Notes under the pieces: model-generated
Databases searched by the model: none
What the model saw: only the letters and a program-made list of their open reading frames with translations
What the model was told of the DNA's origin: nothing
Program-made: the position numbers and the translations under genes
Assembly: GCF_003130205.1 (NCBI RefSeq)
Contig: NZ_NRDF01000003.1
Coordinates: 62,001 to 126,000, forward strand
Reading direction: 5' to 3'
From: Aggregatibacter actinomycetemcomitans
GTDB lineage: Bacteria; Pseudomonadota; Gammaproteobacteria; Enterobacterales; Pasteurellaceae
Length of the DNA stretch: 64,000 nt
Shown: positions 12,103-22,450 of the stretch, piece after piece
Layout: every line of letters begins with the position of its first letter
How positions within the stretch are numbered: position 1 is the first letter of the stretch

Positions 12103-13227
12103 TTATTTTCTTATATAAATTAATTTAAGATCGTCGCCGACGGGTTCACAAGATTGCAGTTGCCATAAAGGCGCATCGGCGAGTCGGGTTAAATGAGGCA
12201 GATGACATAAATCTCTGGCGTGATCGCCTAACAGTTTCGGCGCCATGTAAATGATTAATTCATCCACCAGATTTTCGGCAATCAGCGCACCGGCTAAGGT
12301 GGCGCCCGCTTCCACCCAAAGGGTATTGATTTGACGTTTGCCTAATTCCGTCATCAGTGCCTGCAAGCGACTTTCGCCATGGTTTCGATCTAATTTTAAA
12401 TATTCCGTTGACGCCGGAAAACCCGTTAATTGAAAGTCATCTTCACCTGCCAGCCAAACGGGGGCATCCGTTAAAAACACCTGAAAATCCGACCGCACTT
12501 TATGGGCGGAATCCAAAATAACGCGCACCGGTTGGCGTAAATGTTCCTGCGCATAGCGGGCTTGTGTTTCATTTGGCAATTCAGCCCAACGCACATTTAA
12601 ACTCGGATTGTCCGCCAACACCGTTTGCGAGGTAGATAACATCGCCGAGGCTTTGGCACGATATTGCTGCACATCCATTCTTGCCTGTGCACCGGTGATC
12701 CATTTGCTCTCGCCGCTCGCCATAGCGGTTTTGCCATCAATGCTCATAGCAAGTTTTAATTGCACGAAAGGCTTGCCGGTGCGCATCCGTTTTAAGAAAC
12801 CTTTGTTAAGCACTTCGGCTTTTTCTGCCAATAAACCCACCGCACTTTGAATGCCGGCATCCGCTAAAATCTGCAATCCCTTGCCCGCCACCTGCGGATT
12901 CGGATCGCACATGGCGGCAATCACCTTACTTACGCCTGCTTCCACCAACCCTTTGGCGCAAGGCGGTGTTCGCCCGAAATGGGAGCAAGGTTCAAGGGTA
13001 ACATACGCCGTGGCACCATGGGCATTTTCACCGGCTTCACGCAATGCCATCACTTCGGCATGGGGTTCGCCTGCTTTAAAATGGAAACCTTTGCCCACAA
13101 TGTTGCCGTCTTTCACCAACACGCATCCCACGGAAGGATTCGGTGTGGTGGTAAATTCGCCCTGTTTGGCTAAATCCAGGGCGAGTTGCATAAAAGCGGC
13201 ATCTTGCGGGCTAAATTGTGCGTCCAT
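12103..13227 (-). CDS. ribD: Riboflavin biosynthesis deaminase/reductase
   Basis: This bifunctional cytosolic enzyme performs the second and third steps of riboflavin synthesis. The N-terminal deaminase (about residues 1-145) has the zinc ligands HAEVMAL and PCSHFGRTPPC. The C-terminal NADPH-dependent reductase starts around VQLKLAMSIDGK. The 374-residue length is typical. Its ATG overlaps the nrdR stop by one base (TAATG), the common nrdR-ribD coupling. Confidence 0.95.
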   Translation of the reverse strand: MDAQFSPQDAAFMQLALDLAKQGEFTTTPNPSVGCVLVKDGNIVGKGFHFKAGEPHAEVMALREAGENAHGATAYVTLEPCSHFGRTPPCAKGLVEAGVSKVIAAMCDPNPQVAGKGLQILADAGIQSAVGLLAEKAEVLNKGFLKRMRTGKPFVQLKLAMSIDGKTAMASGESKWITGAQARMDVQQYRAKASAMLSTSQTVLADNPSLNVRWAELPNETQARYAQEHLRQPVRVILDSAHKVRSDFQVFLTDAPVWLAGEDDFQLTGFPASTEYLKLDRNHGESRLQALMTELGKRQINTLWVEAGATLAGALIAENLVDELIIYMAPKLLGDHARDLCHLPHLTRLADAPLWQLQSCEPVGDDLKLIYIRK

Positions 13228-13679
13228 TATTGATCCTTGAGGTTTTCGATTTCTTGGCTAAATTCATTAATGTTATCAAAGCTCAAATACACGGACGCAA
13301 AACGGATATATGCCACTTTATCCAGATTTTTTAACTCGTCCATCACAAGCGTACCCACCAATTTGCTCGGTACTTCACGCTCGCCGGTGGCGCGTAATTG
13401 GTGAATAATGCGGCTAATTGCCTTTTCCACGTCGTCGGAGCTGACCGGGCGTTTTTCCAGCGCGTGCTGAATGCCGCGACGTAATTTATCTTCGTTAAAC
13501 GGCTCGCGATTACCGTTATTTTTAATAATTTTCGGCACGATCAATTCCGCCGTTTCAAAGGTGGTAAAACGCTCGTGACACTGACCGCACTCTCTGCGCC
13601 GACGCACCTGAAAACCATCGGAAACCAAGCGACTGTCGATGACTTTGGTTTCTTCCGTTGAACAAAAAGGACAACGCAT
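13227..13679 (-). CDS. nrdR: Ribonucleotide reductase regulator NrdR
   Basis: NrdR is an ATP/dATP-sensing repressor of ribonucleotide reductase operons. It has an N-terminal zinc ribbon (CPFC ... CGQCHERF) followed by the ATP-cone domain ([19 protein letters not shown]). The chosen start (MRCPFC, 150 residues) matches the universal NrdR N terminus. An upstream in-frame start would add 13 unrelated residues. It lies directly upstream of ribD. Confidence 0.95.
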   Translation of the reverse strand: MRCPFCSTEETKVIDSRLVSDGFQVRRRRECGQCHERFTTFETAELIVPKIIKNNGNREPFNEDKLRRGIQHALEKRPVSSDDVEKAISRIIHQLRATGEREVPSKLVGTLVMDELKNLDKVAYIRFASVYLSFDNINEFSQEIENLKDQ

Positions 13680-13796
13680 ATTTGCCTCCAATAAAAACAC
13701 TGAAAAAAATAACCGCACTTTAGCTCATCTGCAGGCGGTTATTTTACAAGTAATTTGTGTAAAGTGCGGTATAAAAAATAAAAATTTTACCGCCTT

Positions 13797-14885
13797 TTAC
13801 AACAACCGAAGATAAACGGTGATTTCTTCACGATCATGATACAGATGTTTCGCCTGTAACCGATATTTTAAGCCTTGTTGCGACAACTTATCCGCAATTG
13901 ACTGCAGGCATTGTTGTACCTTCGCATAGCGTTTTTTCATCGGCAGTTTTAGGTTAAAAATCATGCTGTGGCACCAGCCATTAAGCAGCCATTTGGTCAT
14001 TAATTCCGCAATTCGGCTCGGTTGTTCCACCATGTCGCACACCAACCAATCAATTTTACGTCGCTTCGGCGGCTGAAATTTAAACCCGTCTTCCGCACAA
14101 TGTTCAATGCGGCCCGTCTCGTGCAGACTTGCCGCCATTTTGCCGTGATCTACCGCATACACAAATAAACCGCGCTTCACCAATTGATAGGTCCAACCGC
14201 CAGGGCAAGCACCGAGATCCACGGCATACATGGTCTCATTAAGCAGTTCCGGTTCTTTATGGCGCGGAATGAAGGTCAAAATCGCCTCTTCCAGTTTCAA
14301 CGTAGAACGACTTGGCGCCTCGGCAGGAAATTTTAAGCGCTGAATGTCCATCAAATGCGCAGAATGGTTGTGATTATAGGAATAGCCCACATAGCAGGCG
14401 TTATTGCGTAAGAAAAAAAGATGCAATGTCAGACCGCACTTTTGATTGTGCTTGGCACTCAGCCAGCCCTGCTTTTTTAATGCCTGGCGTAGTGGCACGG
14501 TGAATTTGCGACAAAATCCGAGTAATTCCTTCGCTTCGTTGGTGTCGGCGGTTTCCACCCACAATTCACCGCTGTTTTCCAATGAAATCCTGTCGGCAAT
14601 TTGCTGGTATTGTTGAACAATCGGCGTGATGCGATCCTGTTGCGGTAAATCCGTTAATAAATCGGAAACCACCAACATTTGACGGGCGAAAATCAGCTGC
14701 TGAAAAGGCAATTCACGTGCCAATAAGTCGGCATCGCCGGGCTGATAACATTCAAATATCACATAGCCGCTGTTTTCCGCCACGCGGGCACACCCAAATA
14801 CGCCTTTTTCTGCCGCTTTATCGGTCATTTCCGCCGCCAATTCGCGCTCAAACCCCATTCGACAATATAATGCCAGCTTATTCAT
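13797..14885 (-). CDS. rlmM: 23S rRNA 2'-O-ribose C2498 methyltransferase
   Basis: RlmM methylates C2498 of 23S rRNA. The 362-residue protein has an N-terminal THUMP-like region and a Rossmann methyltransferase fold with the SAM motif [19 protein letters not shown]. The K-D-K-E catalytic set is suggested by [11 protein letters not shown] and [12 protein letters not shown] chose [12 protein letters not shown] as start; longer starts lie inside gcvA. The start overlaps the end of gcvA by 8 bases, so translation may be coupled. Confidence 0.93.
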   Translation of the reverse strand: MNKLALYCRMGFERELAAEMTDKAAEKGVFGCARVAENSGYVIFECYQPGDADLLARELPFQQLIFARQMLVVSDLLTDLPQQDRITPIVQQYQQIADRISLENSGELWVETADTNEAKELLGFCRKFTVPLRQALKKQGWLSAKHNQKCGLTLHLFFLRNNACYVGYSYNHNHSAHLMDIQRLKFPAEAPSRSTLKLEEAILTFIPRHKEPELLNETMYAVDLGACPGGWTYQLVKRGLFVYAVDHGKMAASLHETGRIEHCAEDGFKFQPPKRRKIDWLVCDMVEQPSRIAELMTKWLLNGWCHSMIFNLKLPMKKRYAKVQQCLQSIADKLSQQGLKYRLQAKHLYHDREEITVYLRLL

Positions 14886-15783
14886 TTTCTTGTTTATTTT
14901 CTTCTTGATTAATGGCTTGAATAATCCAGGAACGGAATGCGACGATTCGTTCATCTTTGCTGTTATCCAAATGATTGACCACATAAAAGGATTTCGGATC
15001 GCGTAAATTCGTGTCAAAAACCGGCTGTAAATTGCCGTTATCCAGTTCTTGCTGCGCTAAAATTCGGTTGGCAAGCACAATGCCTTGCTCATGAATCGCC
15101 GCCTGTAACGCCATAAATGTGTGGCTGAAAATCGGGCCTTGCTGAATATTTAAATCTTCCAGTTCCAGATAATTCGCCATGTGTTGCCAATTGTCACGGG
15201 CGTGAATATGCAACAGCGTGTGATGTTTTAAATCTTCTCGATGATGAATCGGTTTTTGCGCCAATAATTTCGGCGAGGCAAGAATCAATAAATCTTCTTC
15301 CACCAGACGATCCAGCTGTAAGTTATCCCAATTGCCTTTGCCGTAATAAATGGCAATATCAATATCCTGGCTAAGCAAGCCTTCATCCTGATCCACGCCT
15401 TTTAACCGTACTTCAATATCAGGGTGTAGCTTATTAAAATCACTCAAACGCGGCACTAACCATTGGATCCCGAAGGTTTGCGGCACACTGATGGTTAAGT
15501 GTTTATCGGCTTTTAAAGCAAGCAGTTTATCGGTGGCTTCCACCAAACGGAAAAGGATTTTCGTAATATCGGCATAATAGGCTTTGCCGAAATCCGTAAG
15601 TTCCAAGGCGCGGTTTTTCCGTTTAAAGAGTTCCACGCCTAAAAAATCTTCCAGTAGTTTAATTTGGTGGCTAATCGCCGCTTGGGTAACAAAAAGCTCA
15701 TCCGCCGCTTTGGTGAAACTTAGAAATCTGGCGGCGGCTTCAAAGGCTTTCAGCGAGTTTAACGGTGGCAAACGCTTATACAT
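14878..15783 (-). CDS. gcvA: Glycine cleavage activator GcvA (LysR family)
   Basis: GcvA controls the glycine cleavage system and the small RNA GcvB. The 301-residue protein opens with the GcvA-type [20 protein letters not shown], a LysR helix-turn-helix ([20 protein letters not shown]), then a periplasmic-binding-like effector domain. The divergent gcvB gene next to it, with a matching CTAAT element, strongly supports GcvA over other LysR regulators. Confidence 0.92.
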   Translation of the reverse strand: MYKRLPPLNSLKAFEAAARFLSFTKAADELFVTQAAISHQIKLLEDFLGVELFKRKNRALELTDFGKAYYADITKILFRLVEATDKLLALKADKHLTISVPQTFGIQWLVPRLSDFNKLHPDIEVRLKGVDQDEGLLSQDIDIAIYYGKGNWDNLQLDRLVEEDLLILASPKLLAQKPIHHREDLKHHTLLHIHARDNWQHMANYLELEDLNIQQGPIFSHTFMALQAAIHEQGIVLANRILAQQELDNGNLQPVFDTNLRDPKSFYVVNHLDNSKDERIVAFRSWIIQAINQEENKQENE

Positions 15784-15861
15784 GATAATTCCTAAATGGT
15801 TTATTTATAAATGTGGTTAATCAGATTATTTTTTTTTATAAATCCAATAAAAAAATCTCTT

Positions 15862-15890
15862 TTGCCTAATATTTCCATTTTACATACAAT
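15862..15890 (+). promoter_or_regulatory. gcvB promoter with GcvA-type CTAAT element
   Basis: TTGCCT and TACAAT are separated by exactly 17 bases. The GcvA half-site CTAAT (15866-15870) overlaps the -35. The element is divergent from gcvA, 80-107 bases away. Confidence 0.7.
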
Positions 15891-15896
15891 ACAGCC

Positions 15897-16068
15897 ATAC
15901 TTAGTGTTTGGTACTTTCTTATTGGTTGAAGAGTTTCCAATTAAGTATGATGTTGTGTTTGCATATTGTTTGGTTGTTCCAAACGAAGTAACAAAAGTTA
16001 CTATTTTATTTCCTGTATATTAGGCTTATTCGCCGGACACCGCTCCCTAAAAAGAGCGGTGTTTTTTA
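15897..16068 (+). ncRNA. gcvB: GcvB small RNA
   Basis: GcvB is an Hfq-dependent RNA that represses many amino-acid and peptide transport mRNAs through a GU-rich seed. Here the GU-rich seed-like stretch TGTTGTGTTTGCATATTG lies at about 15950-15967, closely resembling the R1 region of enterobacterial GcvB. A sigma-70 promoter stands at the predicted 5' end and a strong terminator (stem ACACCGCTC/GAGCGGTGT then T6, 16037-16068) closes it. The position divergent to gcvA is the conserved one. No convincing protein is encoded. The exact 5' end is inferred from the promoter. Confidence 0.85.
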
Positions 16069-16244
16069 TGGCTAAATTCTAACATAGTTACCCGCCGATT
16101 TCCTGCCCTCGCTCACAAATCCGAGTGCGCTTCGCTTCTTCGCCCAAAATTTCATTTATTTTTGTGATTAAAATATTTTAAATCCTTATGGAATAAGGTA
16201 GATTAAAAATGACCTAAATAACAACATACATATAAGGAAAAACC

Positions 16245-17264
16245 ATGTCAGACTTACTTGATTGGAAAAATCTCGGCTTCAGTTATATCAAAACGGATTA
16301 TCGTTTCATTGCCCACTGGAAAGACGGCAAATGGGATAACGGTGAATTAAGTACCGACAGTACACTCCATATTCACGAAGGATCCACCGCACTTCACTAC
16401 GGTCAGCAATGTTTTGAAGGCTTAAAAGCCTACCGTTGTAAAGATGGTTCAATTAACCTTTTTCGCCCCGACCAAAATGCCAAGCGTATGCAAAAAACCT
16501 GCGATCGTTTATTAATGCCGCAAGTGCCTACCGAATTCTTTATCCGCGCCTGTAAAGAAGTGGTGAAAGCCAATGAACGCTGGGTGGCGCCTTACGGCAC
16601 AGGGGCGACCTTATATTTGCGTCCGTTCGTGATCGGCGTGGGTGAAAACATCGGCGTGCGCCCGGCACCGGAATATATTTTCTGCGTATTCTGCTGCCCG
16701 GTCGGTGCGTATTTCAAAGGCGGCATGAAACCGTCTAATTTCCTGGTGACCGATTATGACCGTGCCGCACCGCACGGCACCGGTGGCGTGAAAGTCGGCG
16801 GAAACTACGCGGCAAGTTTATTACCGCATGAACTCGCTGCCGAACGCAAATTCGCCGATGCCATCTACCTTGATCCGAAAACCCACACCAAAATTGAAGA
16901 AGTGGGTGCGGCAAATTTCTTCGGTATTACTCGTGATAACAAATTCATCACCCCGCTTTCTCCGTCCATTTTGCCAAGTATCACAAAATACTCGCTACTT
17001 TATTTAGCCAAAGAACGCTTGGGCATGGAAACCATTGAAGGCGATGTGTATATCAACGAACTGGATCAATTTACCGAAGCCGGCGCCTGCGGAACCGCAG
17101 CCGTCATTTCGCCAATCGGCGGAATCCAATACGGCGATGATTTCCATGTTTTTTACTCCGAAACCGAAGTAGGTCCAGTCACCAAACGTCTTTACGACGA
17201 ACTCACCGGCATCCAATTCGGTGATGTGGAAGCACCGGAAGGGTGGATGGTAAAAGTGGATTAA
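16245..17264 (+). CDS. ilvE: Branched-chain amino acid aminotransferase
   Basis: This PLP enzyme makes valine, leucine and isoleucine from their 2-keto acids and glutamate. The 339-residue protein is the longer BCAT type. The PLP lysine lies in [13 protein letters not shown] and the family signature runs through [10 protein letters not shown] to [15 protein letters not shown]. An AAGGAAAAA site precedes the ATG. The 160 bases upstream hold only AT-rich sequence after the gcvB terminator. Confidence 0.95.
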   Translation: MSDLLDWKNLGFSYIKTDYRFIAHWKDGKWDNGELSTDSTLHIHEGSTALHYGQQCFEGLKAYRCKDGSINLFRPDQNAKRMQKTCDRLLMPQVPTEFFIRACKEVVKANERWVAPYGTGATLYLRPFVIGVGENIGVRPAPEYIFCVFCCPVGAYFKGGMKPSNFLVTDYDRAAPHGTGGVKVGGNYAASLLPHELAAERKFADAIYLDPKTHTKIEEVGAANFFGITRDNKFITPLSPSILPSITKYSLLYLAKERLGMETIEGDVYINELDQFTEAGACGTAAVISPIGGIQYGDDFHVFYSETEVGPVTKRLYDELTGIQFGDVEAPEGWMVKVD

Positions 17265-17630
17265 TTCTCGGCTACGACAGAACACAAAAGTGCGGTGGAA
17301 AAACACTGTATTTTTCTACCGCACTTTTATGTCAGTTTAAATTGACCATACTAGATAACATACGAATTAAAAATCAATTTAAAATCCTCCTTATGCTTTT
17401 GCATTCACGAATCTAACAACTTACTTTATAGAAAATAGTTACCCTAAAATTTTATTTATCCTTATCTATTATTCTGGGAATGTTATAGCTTCCTGATAAA
17501 AAATCCCAATGAGTAAATAGGCAACATGTGAATAAATTCTGTTCAAACAGACCCGTAAAACTTGAACTAAGATAATTTTTTCATAAAATGATTTTCACTT
17601 TTATCTTATCAACAATAAATCAAAGTCTTT
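17265..17630. other. Non-coding interval between ilvE and a membrane protein
   Basis: The interval begins with an inverted pair of Hin uptake sequences (17286-17296 and 17318-17328, AAAAGTGCGGT and ACCGCACTTTT) that forms a hairpin terminator for ilvE. The remaining 300 bases are AT-rich. I see no RNA gene, repeat or operator there. Confidence 0.7.
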
Positions 17631-18371
17631 ATGTTAAAAACCTTAAGTAAACTTATCTCATCTTCGATTTCTATGGCTTTTTTAGTCGTTTTGGGTTGGT
17701 CAGTAGCTTACGGCTATGGCTGGGGACAATCTTATTTTTATGGCTTCCCATGGTGGTATGTGGATGTGGGCACCGGTAATGTAGCTCGTAGTTTCGGTTA
17801 TGTAATTTGGGTAAGTATTATCCTCTTGGCTACTTATTTAGTTGGCTTGTTTGGGTTAAAAAAAGCCAGACCGTTCATTACCGATTACTGCATGAACCTG
17901 TTGCGGACTTATATTCTATGTAATGTCTTCTTTATTCCGGTTATTCTTGCTTACATCCTGACAGTTGGAAAAGTTAATTATCTTTTCGCAATCTTCTACA
18001 TTGGCATTACTTTTATTTTTACTCTGTTGTTTAAAAATTATATTCGTAAGCACATCGGTACGATTTCTATCAACACGACGCTCGCATTTTTATATAAAAA
18101 TAAAATTTATGTGATGTTGTCTACCTATTGTTATTTTGTAATATGTGCGTTTATCGTCGGATATTCACGCCCACATTTCAAAACAGTATTTGACTCATTA
18201 GAAATTGAAGGCAAAGCTTATTACGTATTAGCAAAATACAGTGATACTTTTATCTTAGCGAAAAGTACTCGCGCTACTAATGACAGTTTTTATCTTTACA
18301 AAATGAATATTAATTTTTTATGTCGTGTCAGAGTGGTTAATACACAGAATGTTTTAACACAACCTGACTAA
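17631..18371 (+). CDS. Uncharacterised inner-membrane protein
   Basis: The 246-residue product has about five hydrophobic segments: residues 12-32, 58-78, 92-115, 122-140 and 160-180. It ends with a soluble tail of about 60 residues. An aromatic patch, GWGQSYFYGFPWWYVDVGTG, follows the first helix. I recognise no family motif. It is AT-rich and stands alone with a clean terminator downstream, so it is probably a real gene of unknown function. Confidence 0.65.
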   Translation: MLKTLSKLISSSISMAFLVVLGWSVAYGYGWGQSYFYGFPWWYVDVGTGNVARSFGYVIWVSIILLATYLVGLFGLKKARPFITDYCMNLLRTYILCNVFFIPVILAYILTVGKVNYLFAIFYIGITFIFTLLFKNYIRKHIGTISINTTLAFLYKNKIYVMLSTYCYFVICAFIVGYSRPHFKTVFDSLEIEGKAYYVLAKYSDTFILAKSTRATNDSFYLYKMNINFLCRVRVVNTQNVLTQPD

Positions 18372-18424
18372 AATAGCTGCCTGTGCCTTTTAGCCATTTC
18401 TTATATTCTACGTATTCCCGGACA

Positions 18425-18456
18425 GATAAAATCCCCGTTCAAGCGGGGATTTTATC
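18425..18456. terminator. Bidirectional terminator between membrane protein gene and mdh
   Basis: A perfect 13-bp stem (GATAAAATCCCCG with CGGGGATTTTATC) has A and T runs on both sides, suiting both converging genes. Confidence 0.85.
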
Positions 18457-18519
18457 TATAGGGAACAAAAAAACGCAGAAAATATTCACTGCACTTTTTA
18501 TGCTATGTCCAAGGTCAGC

Positions 18520-19455
18520 TTATGGATTAACAAACTTCTCACCCAACTCAATATCTGCACGCAATGTCGGTAACATGGTTTCTAAAGCCTGTTGTTCAAA
18601 GGCGCTGAGTTTACCGATTGGCAGGATTTCTTCCACACCTTCTTTACCGAAGCGAACCGGTTGTGCGAAGAAGCGGGCATATTTGCCGTCGCCTTCTACA
18701 TAGCTGCATTCCACTACGTTTTCACCTTGTAAACCGCGCACTACAGCATTAGCAAAACGGGCTGCCGCCTGTGCCATGGATAAGGTTGCGGAACCGCCGC
18801 CGGCTTTCGCATTTACCACTTCGGTACCGGCGTTTTGAATGCGTTTGGTTAACGGTTCAATTTCGTCCTCTTTCCATTCAACATATTGCACTTGAGATAA
18901 TAACGGAAGAATGGTCACGCCGGAGTGTCCGCCGATGACAGGCACGATGGTGCGATAAACATTTAAGCCTTTTAATTCGGAAACGAAAGTTTCGGAACGA
19001 AGCACGTCCAAGGTGGTCACGCCGAATAATTTACGCTTGTCATAAACACCGGCTTTTTTCAACACTTCCGCCGCGATAGCAACGGTGGTATTTACCGGGT
19101 TGGTGATGATACCGATACAGGCTTTCGGGCAAGTTACCGCCACTTTTTCGATTAAATTACGCACGATGCCCGCATTAATATTGAATAAATCGGAGCGATC
19201 CATACCCGGTTTACGCGCCACACCGGCAGAAATTAACACCACATCCGCACCTTTAAGTGCAGGGGTCGGATCTTCACCGCTAAAGCCTTCAATTTTCACC
19301 GCTGTAGGAATGTGGCTCACATCCACCGCAACACCCGGAGTCACCAGCGCAATATCATAAAGTGATAATTCGGAACCTGCCGGTAGCTGTAACTTCAGTA
19401 ATAATGCCAATGCTTGGCCGATACCGCCTGCGGCACCTAAAACAGCAACTTTCAT
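18520..19455 (-). CDS. mdh: Malate dehydrogenase
   Basis: This enzyme interconverts malate and oxaloacetate with NAD. The 311-residue protein opens [14 protein letters not shown] (Rossmann motif) and has the substrate arginines in [19 protein letters not shown], and the catalytic histidine in [12 protein letters not shown]. The start at 19455 is supported by GGAGAATGAAATG. A further upstream start would add 26 unrelated residues. It is divergent from argR, the usual gammaproteobacterial arrangement. Confidence 0.96.
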   Translation of the reverse strand: MKVAVLGAAGGIGQALALLLKLQLPAGSELSLYDIALVTPGVAVDVSHIPTAVKIEGFSGEDPTPALKGADVVLISAGVARKPGMDRSDLFNINAGIVRNLIEKVAVTCPKACIGIITNPVNTTVAIAAEVLKKAGVYDKRKLFGVTTLDVLRSETFVSELKGLNVYRTIVPVIGGHSGVTILPLLSQVQYVEWKEDEIEPLTKRIQNAGTEVVNAKAGGGSATLSMAQAAARFANAVVRGLQGENVVECSYVEGDGKYARFFAQPVRFGKEGVEEILPIGKLSAFEQQALETMLPTLRADIELGEKFVNP

Positions 19456-19635
19456 TTCATTCTCCTCATATAGTAAAAAATGGGTAGTTAAAAAATCTGA
19501 AAAAATTGTACGCTCATCAATTTTTAAATTCAAACAGGCAGGTGCAAATGTGCGATCTAACTCAAATTTTTTATTTTCTATTGAACATAAGAATCACAAA
19601 AAACATAATTTTTTATGACCGCACTTTTCCGTTTT

Positions 19636-19651
19636 AAATAAATATTTATTT
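19636..19651. promoter_or_regulatory. Possible ARG box upstream of argR
   Basis: A perfect 16-base palindrome AAATAAATATTTATTT lies 60 bases before argR. It resembles the AT-rich ArgR operator, but the palindrome lacks the TGAAT/ATTCA core, so the assignment is weak. Confidence 0.35.
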
Positions 19652-19710
19652 GCTAAAAATACTATTTTTATGCAAAATTCAGCCACTCATGTTCCACAAG
19701 AGACTAACTT

Positions 19711-20178
19711 ATGCTGAATAAAAATCCGGACAATCTGGTTAAAGCATTTAAAACCTTATTACGCGAAGAAAAATACGGTTCACAAACGGAAATTGCCGCT
19801 GAGCTTCAAAAACTTGGTTTCTGCAGCGTAAACCAATCGAAAGTATCCCGTATGCTCAGCAAATTTGGCGCCGTGCGCACTCGTAACACGCGTATGGAAA
19901 TGGTGTATTGCCTGCCGAGCGAACTCAGCGTGCCGAATACGCAAACGTCATTAAGAGATTTGGTGCTGGACATTGATCATAACGGCATATTAATCGTCAT
20001 TCGAACTTCCCCCGGTGCGGCACAACTGATCGCCCGTCTGCTTGATTCAATCAGTAAAGTGGAAGGTATTTTGGGTAATATTGCGGGCGACGATACGATT
20101 TTCGTCACGCCGACCAAAAACACCGACATCAACAACTTAATGTTACGCATTCAGGATTTATTCGAAAACGCCCTTTAA
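19711..20178 (+). CDS. argR: Arginine repressor ArgR
   Basis: ArgR is a hexameric arginine-dependent repressor of arginine biosynthesis (argG lies further on in this window). The 155-residue protein has an N-terminal winged helix ([26 protein letters not shown]) and a C-terminal oligomerisation/arginine-binding domain with [15 protein letters not shown] and GDDTIFVTP. Confidence 0.95.
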   Translation: MLNKNPDNLVKAFKTLLREEKYGSQTEIAAELQKLGFCSVNQSKVSRMLSKFGAVRTRNTRMEMVYCLPSELSVPNTQTSLRDLVLDIDHNGILIVIRTSPGAAQLIARLLDSISKVEGILGNIAGDDTIFVTPTKNTDINNLMLRIQDLFENAL

Positions 20179-20201
20179 TTCATCAACCACGGAGGAAGCA
20201 C

Positions 20202-21089
20202 ATGAAAATTTTTATGACAGGTGCCACCGGTTTTATCGGAAGCGCATTAATTCCTTCGCTCTTGGCACAACATCATCAAATCACCGCTTTGGTACGCGAC
20301 CCCGCCAAGGCGCAAAAAAAACTTCCCGAAAACATTGAATTGATTAATACGTTGAACTATTTTCAGCATTTCAATCAATTTGACGCCATTATTAATCTGG
20401 CGGGCGAGCCGATTTTTGCCCGCCGTTGGACGGCAAAACAAAAAGAGCGGTTGGAATCCGGTCGCGTTTCTTTAACGGAAAAGCTGGCGCAGCTCATCAA
20501 CCGCAGCGAAGCACCGCCGCAATGTTTTATTTCCGGTTCGGCGACGGGGTATTACGGCGATTGCGGCGAACCGATCATTGACGAACACACCCCGCCCGCA
20601 GACAATTTCGCCGCCCGTTTGTGTCGGCATTGGGAAGCGGCGGCGCTGAAAGCCAATACGCGGGTTTGTTTGGTGCGCACGGGCATTGTGCTCGGCATAC
20701 AAGGTGGCGCGCTGGCACAAATGCTGCCGTTATACCGTTGCGGACTGGGTGGAAAATTAGGTTCAGGCAAGCAATATTGGGGCTGGATTTCACTGGCGGA
20801 CATGGTGCGTGGAATTTTATTTTTACTGGAAAATCCCGATTGTCACGGCGCCTTTAATTTTGTTGCACCGCACGCCGTACGTAACGCCGAATTTAACGCC
20901 TTATTAGGCAAAACCCTGCGCCGACCGCACTTTGCAACAGTGTCGGCATTTATCCTGAAACTCATGTTCGGCGAACGTGCCGGTTTGTTGCTAGGCAGTC
21001 AAAATCTCGTGCCGCAACATTTGTTGGCGCACGGCTTTCAATTTGCGTATCCGGACCTAGGCGAATTTCTTGCGCAAGAAGTACCATAA
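20202..21089 (+). CDS. NAD(P)-binding epimerase of the YfcH/TIGR01777 family
   Basis: The 295-residue protein has an extended short-chain dehydrogenase fold: the opening MTGATGFIGSAL glycine motif, a mid-chain FISGSATGYYGDCGE, a catalytic-type YYG segment and a C-terminal domain of about 45 residues (DUF1731-like) ending near LLAHGFQFAYPDL. The substrate is unknown for the family. It follows argR by 23 bases with GGAGGAAG as ribosome site and may be co-transcribed with it. Confidence 0.88.
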   Translation: MKIFMTGATGFIGSALIPSLLAQHHQITALVRDPAKAQKKLPENIELINTLNYFQHFNQFDAIINLAGEPIFARRWTAKQKERLESGRVSLTEKLAQLINRSEAPPQCFISGSATGYYGDCGEPIIDEHTPPADNFAARLCRHWEAAALKANTRVCLVRTGIVLGIQGGALAQMLPLYRCGLGGKLGSGKQYWGWISLADMVRGILFLLENPDCHGAFNFVAPHAVRNAEFNALLGKTLRRPHFATVSAFILKLMFGERAGLLLGSQNLVPQHLLAHGFQFAYPDLGEFLAQEVP

Positions 21090-21142
21090 TTCATTCCTTC
21101 CCGCCTAAGGGCTGCCGGCGTGCAAAATCCATCAAAATTTTT

Positions 21143-21190
21143 GACCGCACTTTTCCAAAATACGCTTTTCGGCGTATAAAAAGTGCGGTC
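21143..21190 (+). terminator. Inverted uptake-sequence terminator before rsxA
   Basis: GACCGCACTTTT and AAAAGTGCGGTC form a 12-bp stem with a nested TACGC/GCGTA hairpin. This is a uptake-sequence pair serving as terminator. Confidence 0.75.
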
Positions 21191-21248
21191 GTCTTTGCTA
21201 GAATTTATCCCAATTTTTTATTGTTCTTAAGCCCGTAAATAGCGATAA

Positions 21249-21859
<611 letters not shown>

Positions 21860-21860
<1 letters not shown>

Positions 21861-22450
21861 TGACTACCTTCCACTACGTACTCATTGCCATAGCTGTATT
21901 GGCGCTGATTTTCGGCGCCATTTTGGGCTTTGCGTCGGTTAAACTGAAGGTGGAAGCCGATCCCATCGTCGAAAAAATTGATGCTATTTTGCCACAGAGC
22001 CAATGCGGGCAATGTGGTTATCCCGGTTGTAAACCTTACGCGGAAGCCATCGCCAACGGTGATGTGATTACCAAATGTATTCCGGGTGGTCGCCCGACAG
22101 TGATTAAAATTGCCGAATTGTTGGGGGTTGATGCGCCAGAAACGGATTTAGCGGAAGATCCTGAACCGAAAGTGGCGTTTATTGATGAAAATATGTGTAT
22201 CGGCTGCACCAAATGTATCCAAGCCTGCCCAGTGGATGCCATTATCGGCACCAACAAATCCATGCACACCATTATTCCCGATTTGTGTACAGGCTGCGAA
22301 CTTTGCGTTTTGCCCTGCCCGACCAGTTGTATTTCTATGATTAAAGTGGCAAAAAATATTGATAGCTGGGATTGGAAATTCGATCCTAATTTAGTCATCC
22401 CGATTGTTGACACTACATCGGCCGAAAAGAAAATCATTGTGGGGAAATAA
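21860..22450 (+). CDS. rsxB: Electron transport complex subunit RsxB/RnfB
   Basis: This ferredoxin-like subunit is anchored by one N-terminal helix. The 196-residue protein has a 4Fe-4S domain ([16 protein letters not shown]) and two ferredoxin clusters, [16 protein letters not shown] and [16 protein letters not shown]. Its ATG overlaps the rsxA stop by one base, and rsxC begins immediately after its stop. Confidence 0.95.

Noticed and set aside
15811-16023. 70-codon frame in the gcvA-ilvE gap
   Set aside because: It overlaps the gcvB promoter and RNA, has no ribosome site and odd composition.
20472-20803. Several long minus-strand frames opposite the epimerase gene
   Set aside because: They are antisense shadows of a GC-rich coding region with a clear protein on the plus strand.
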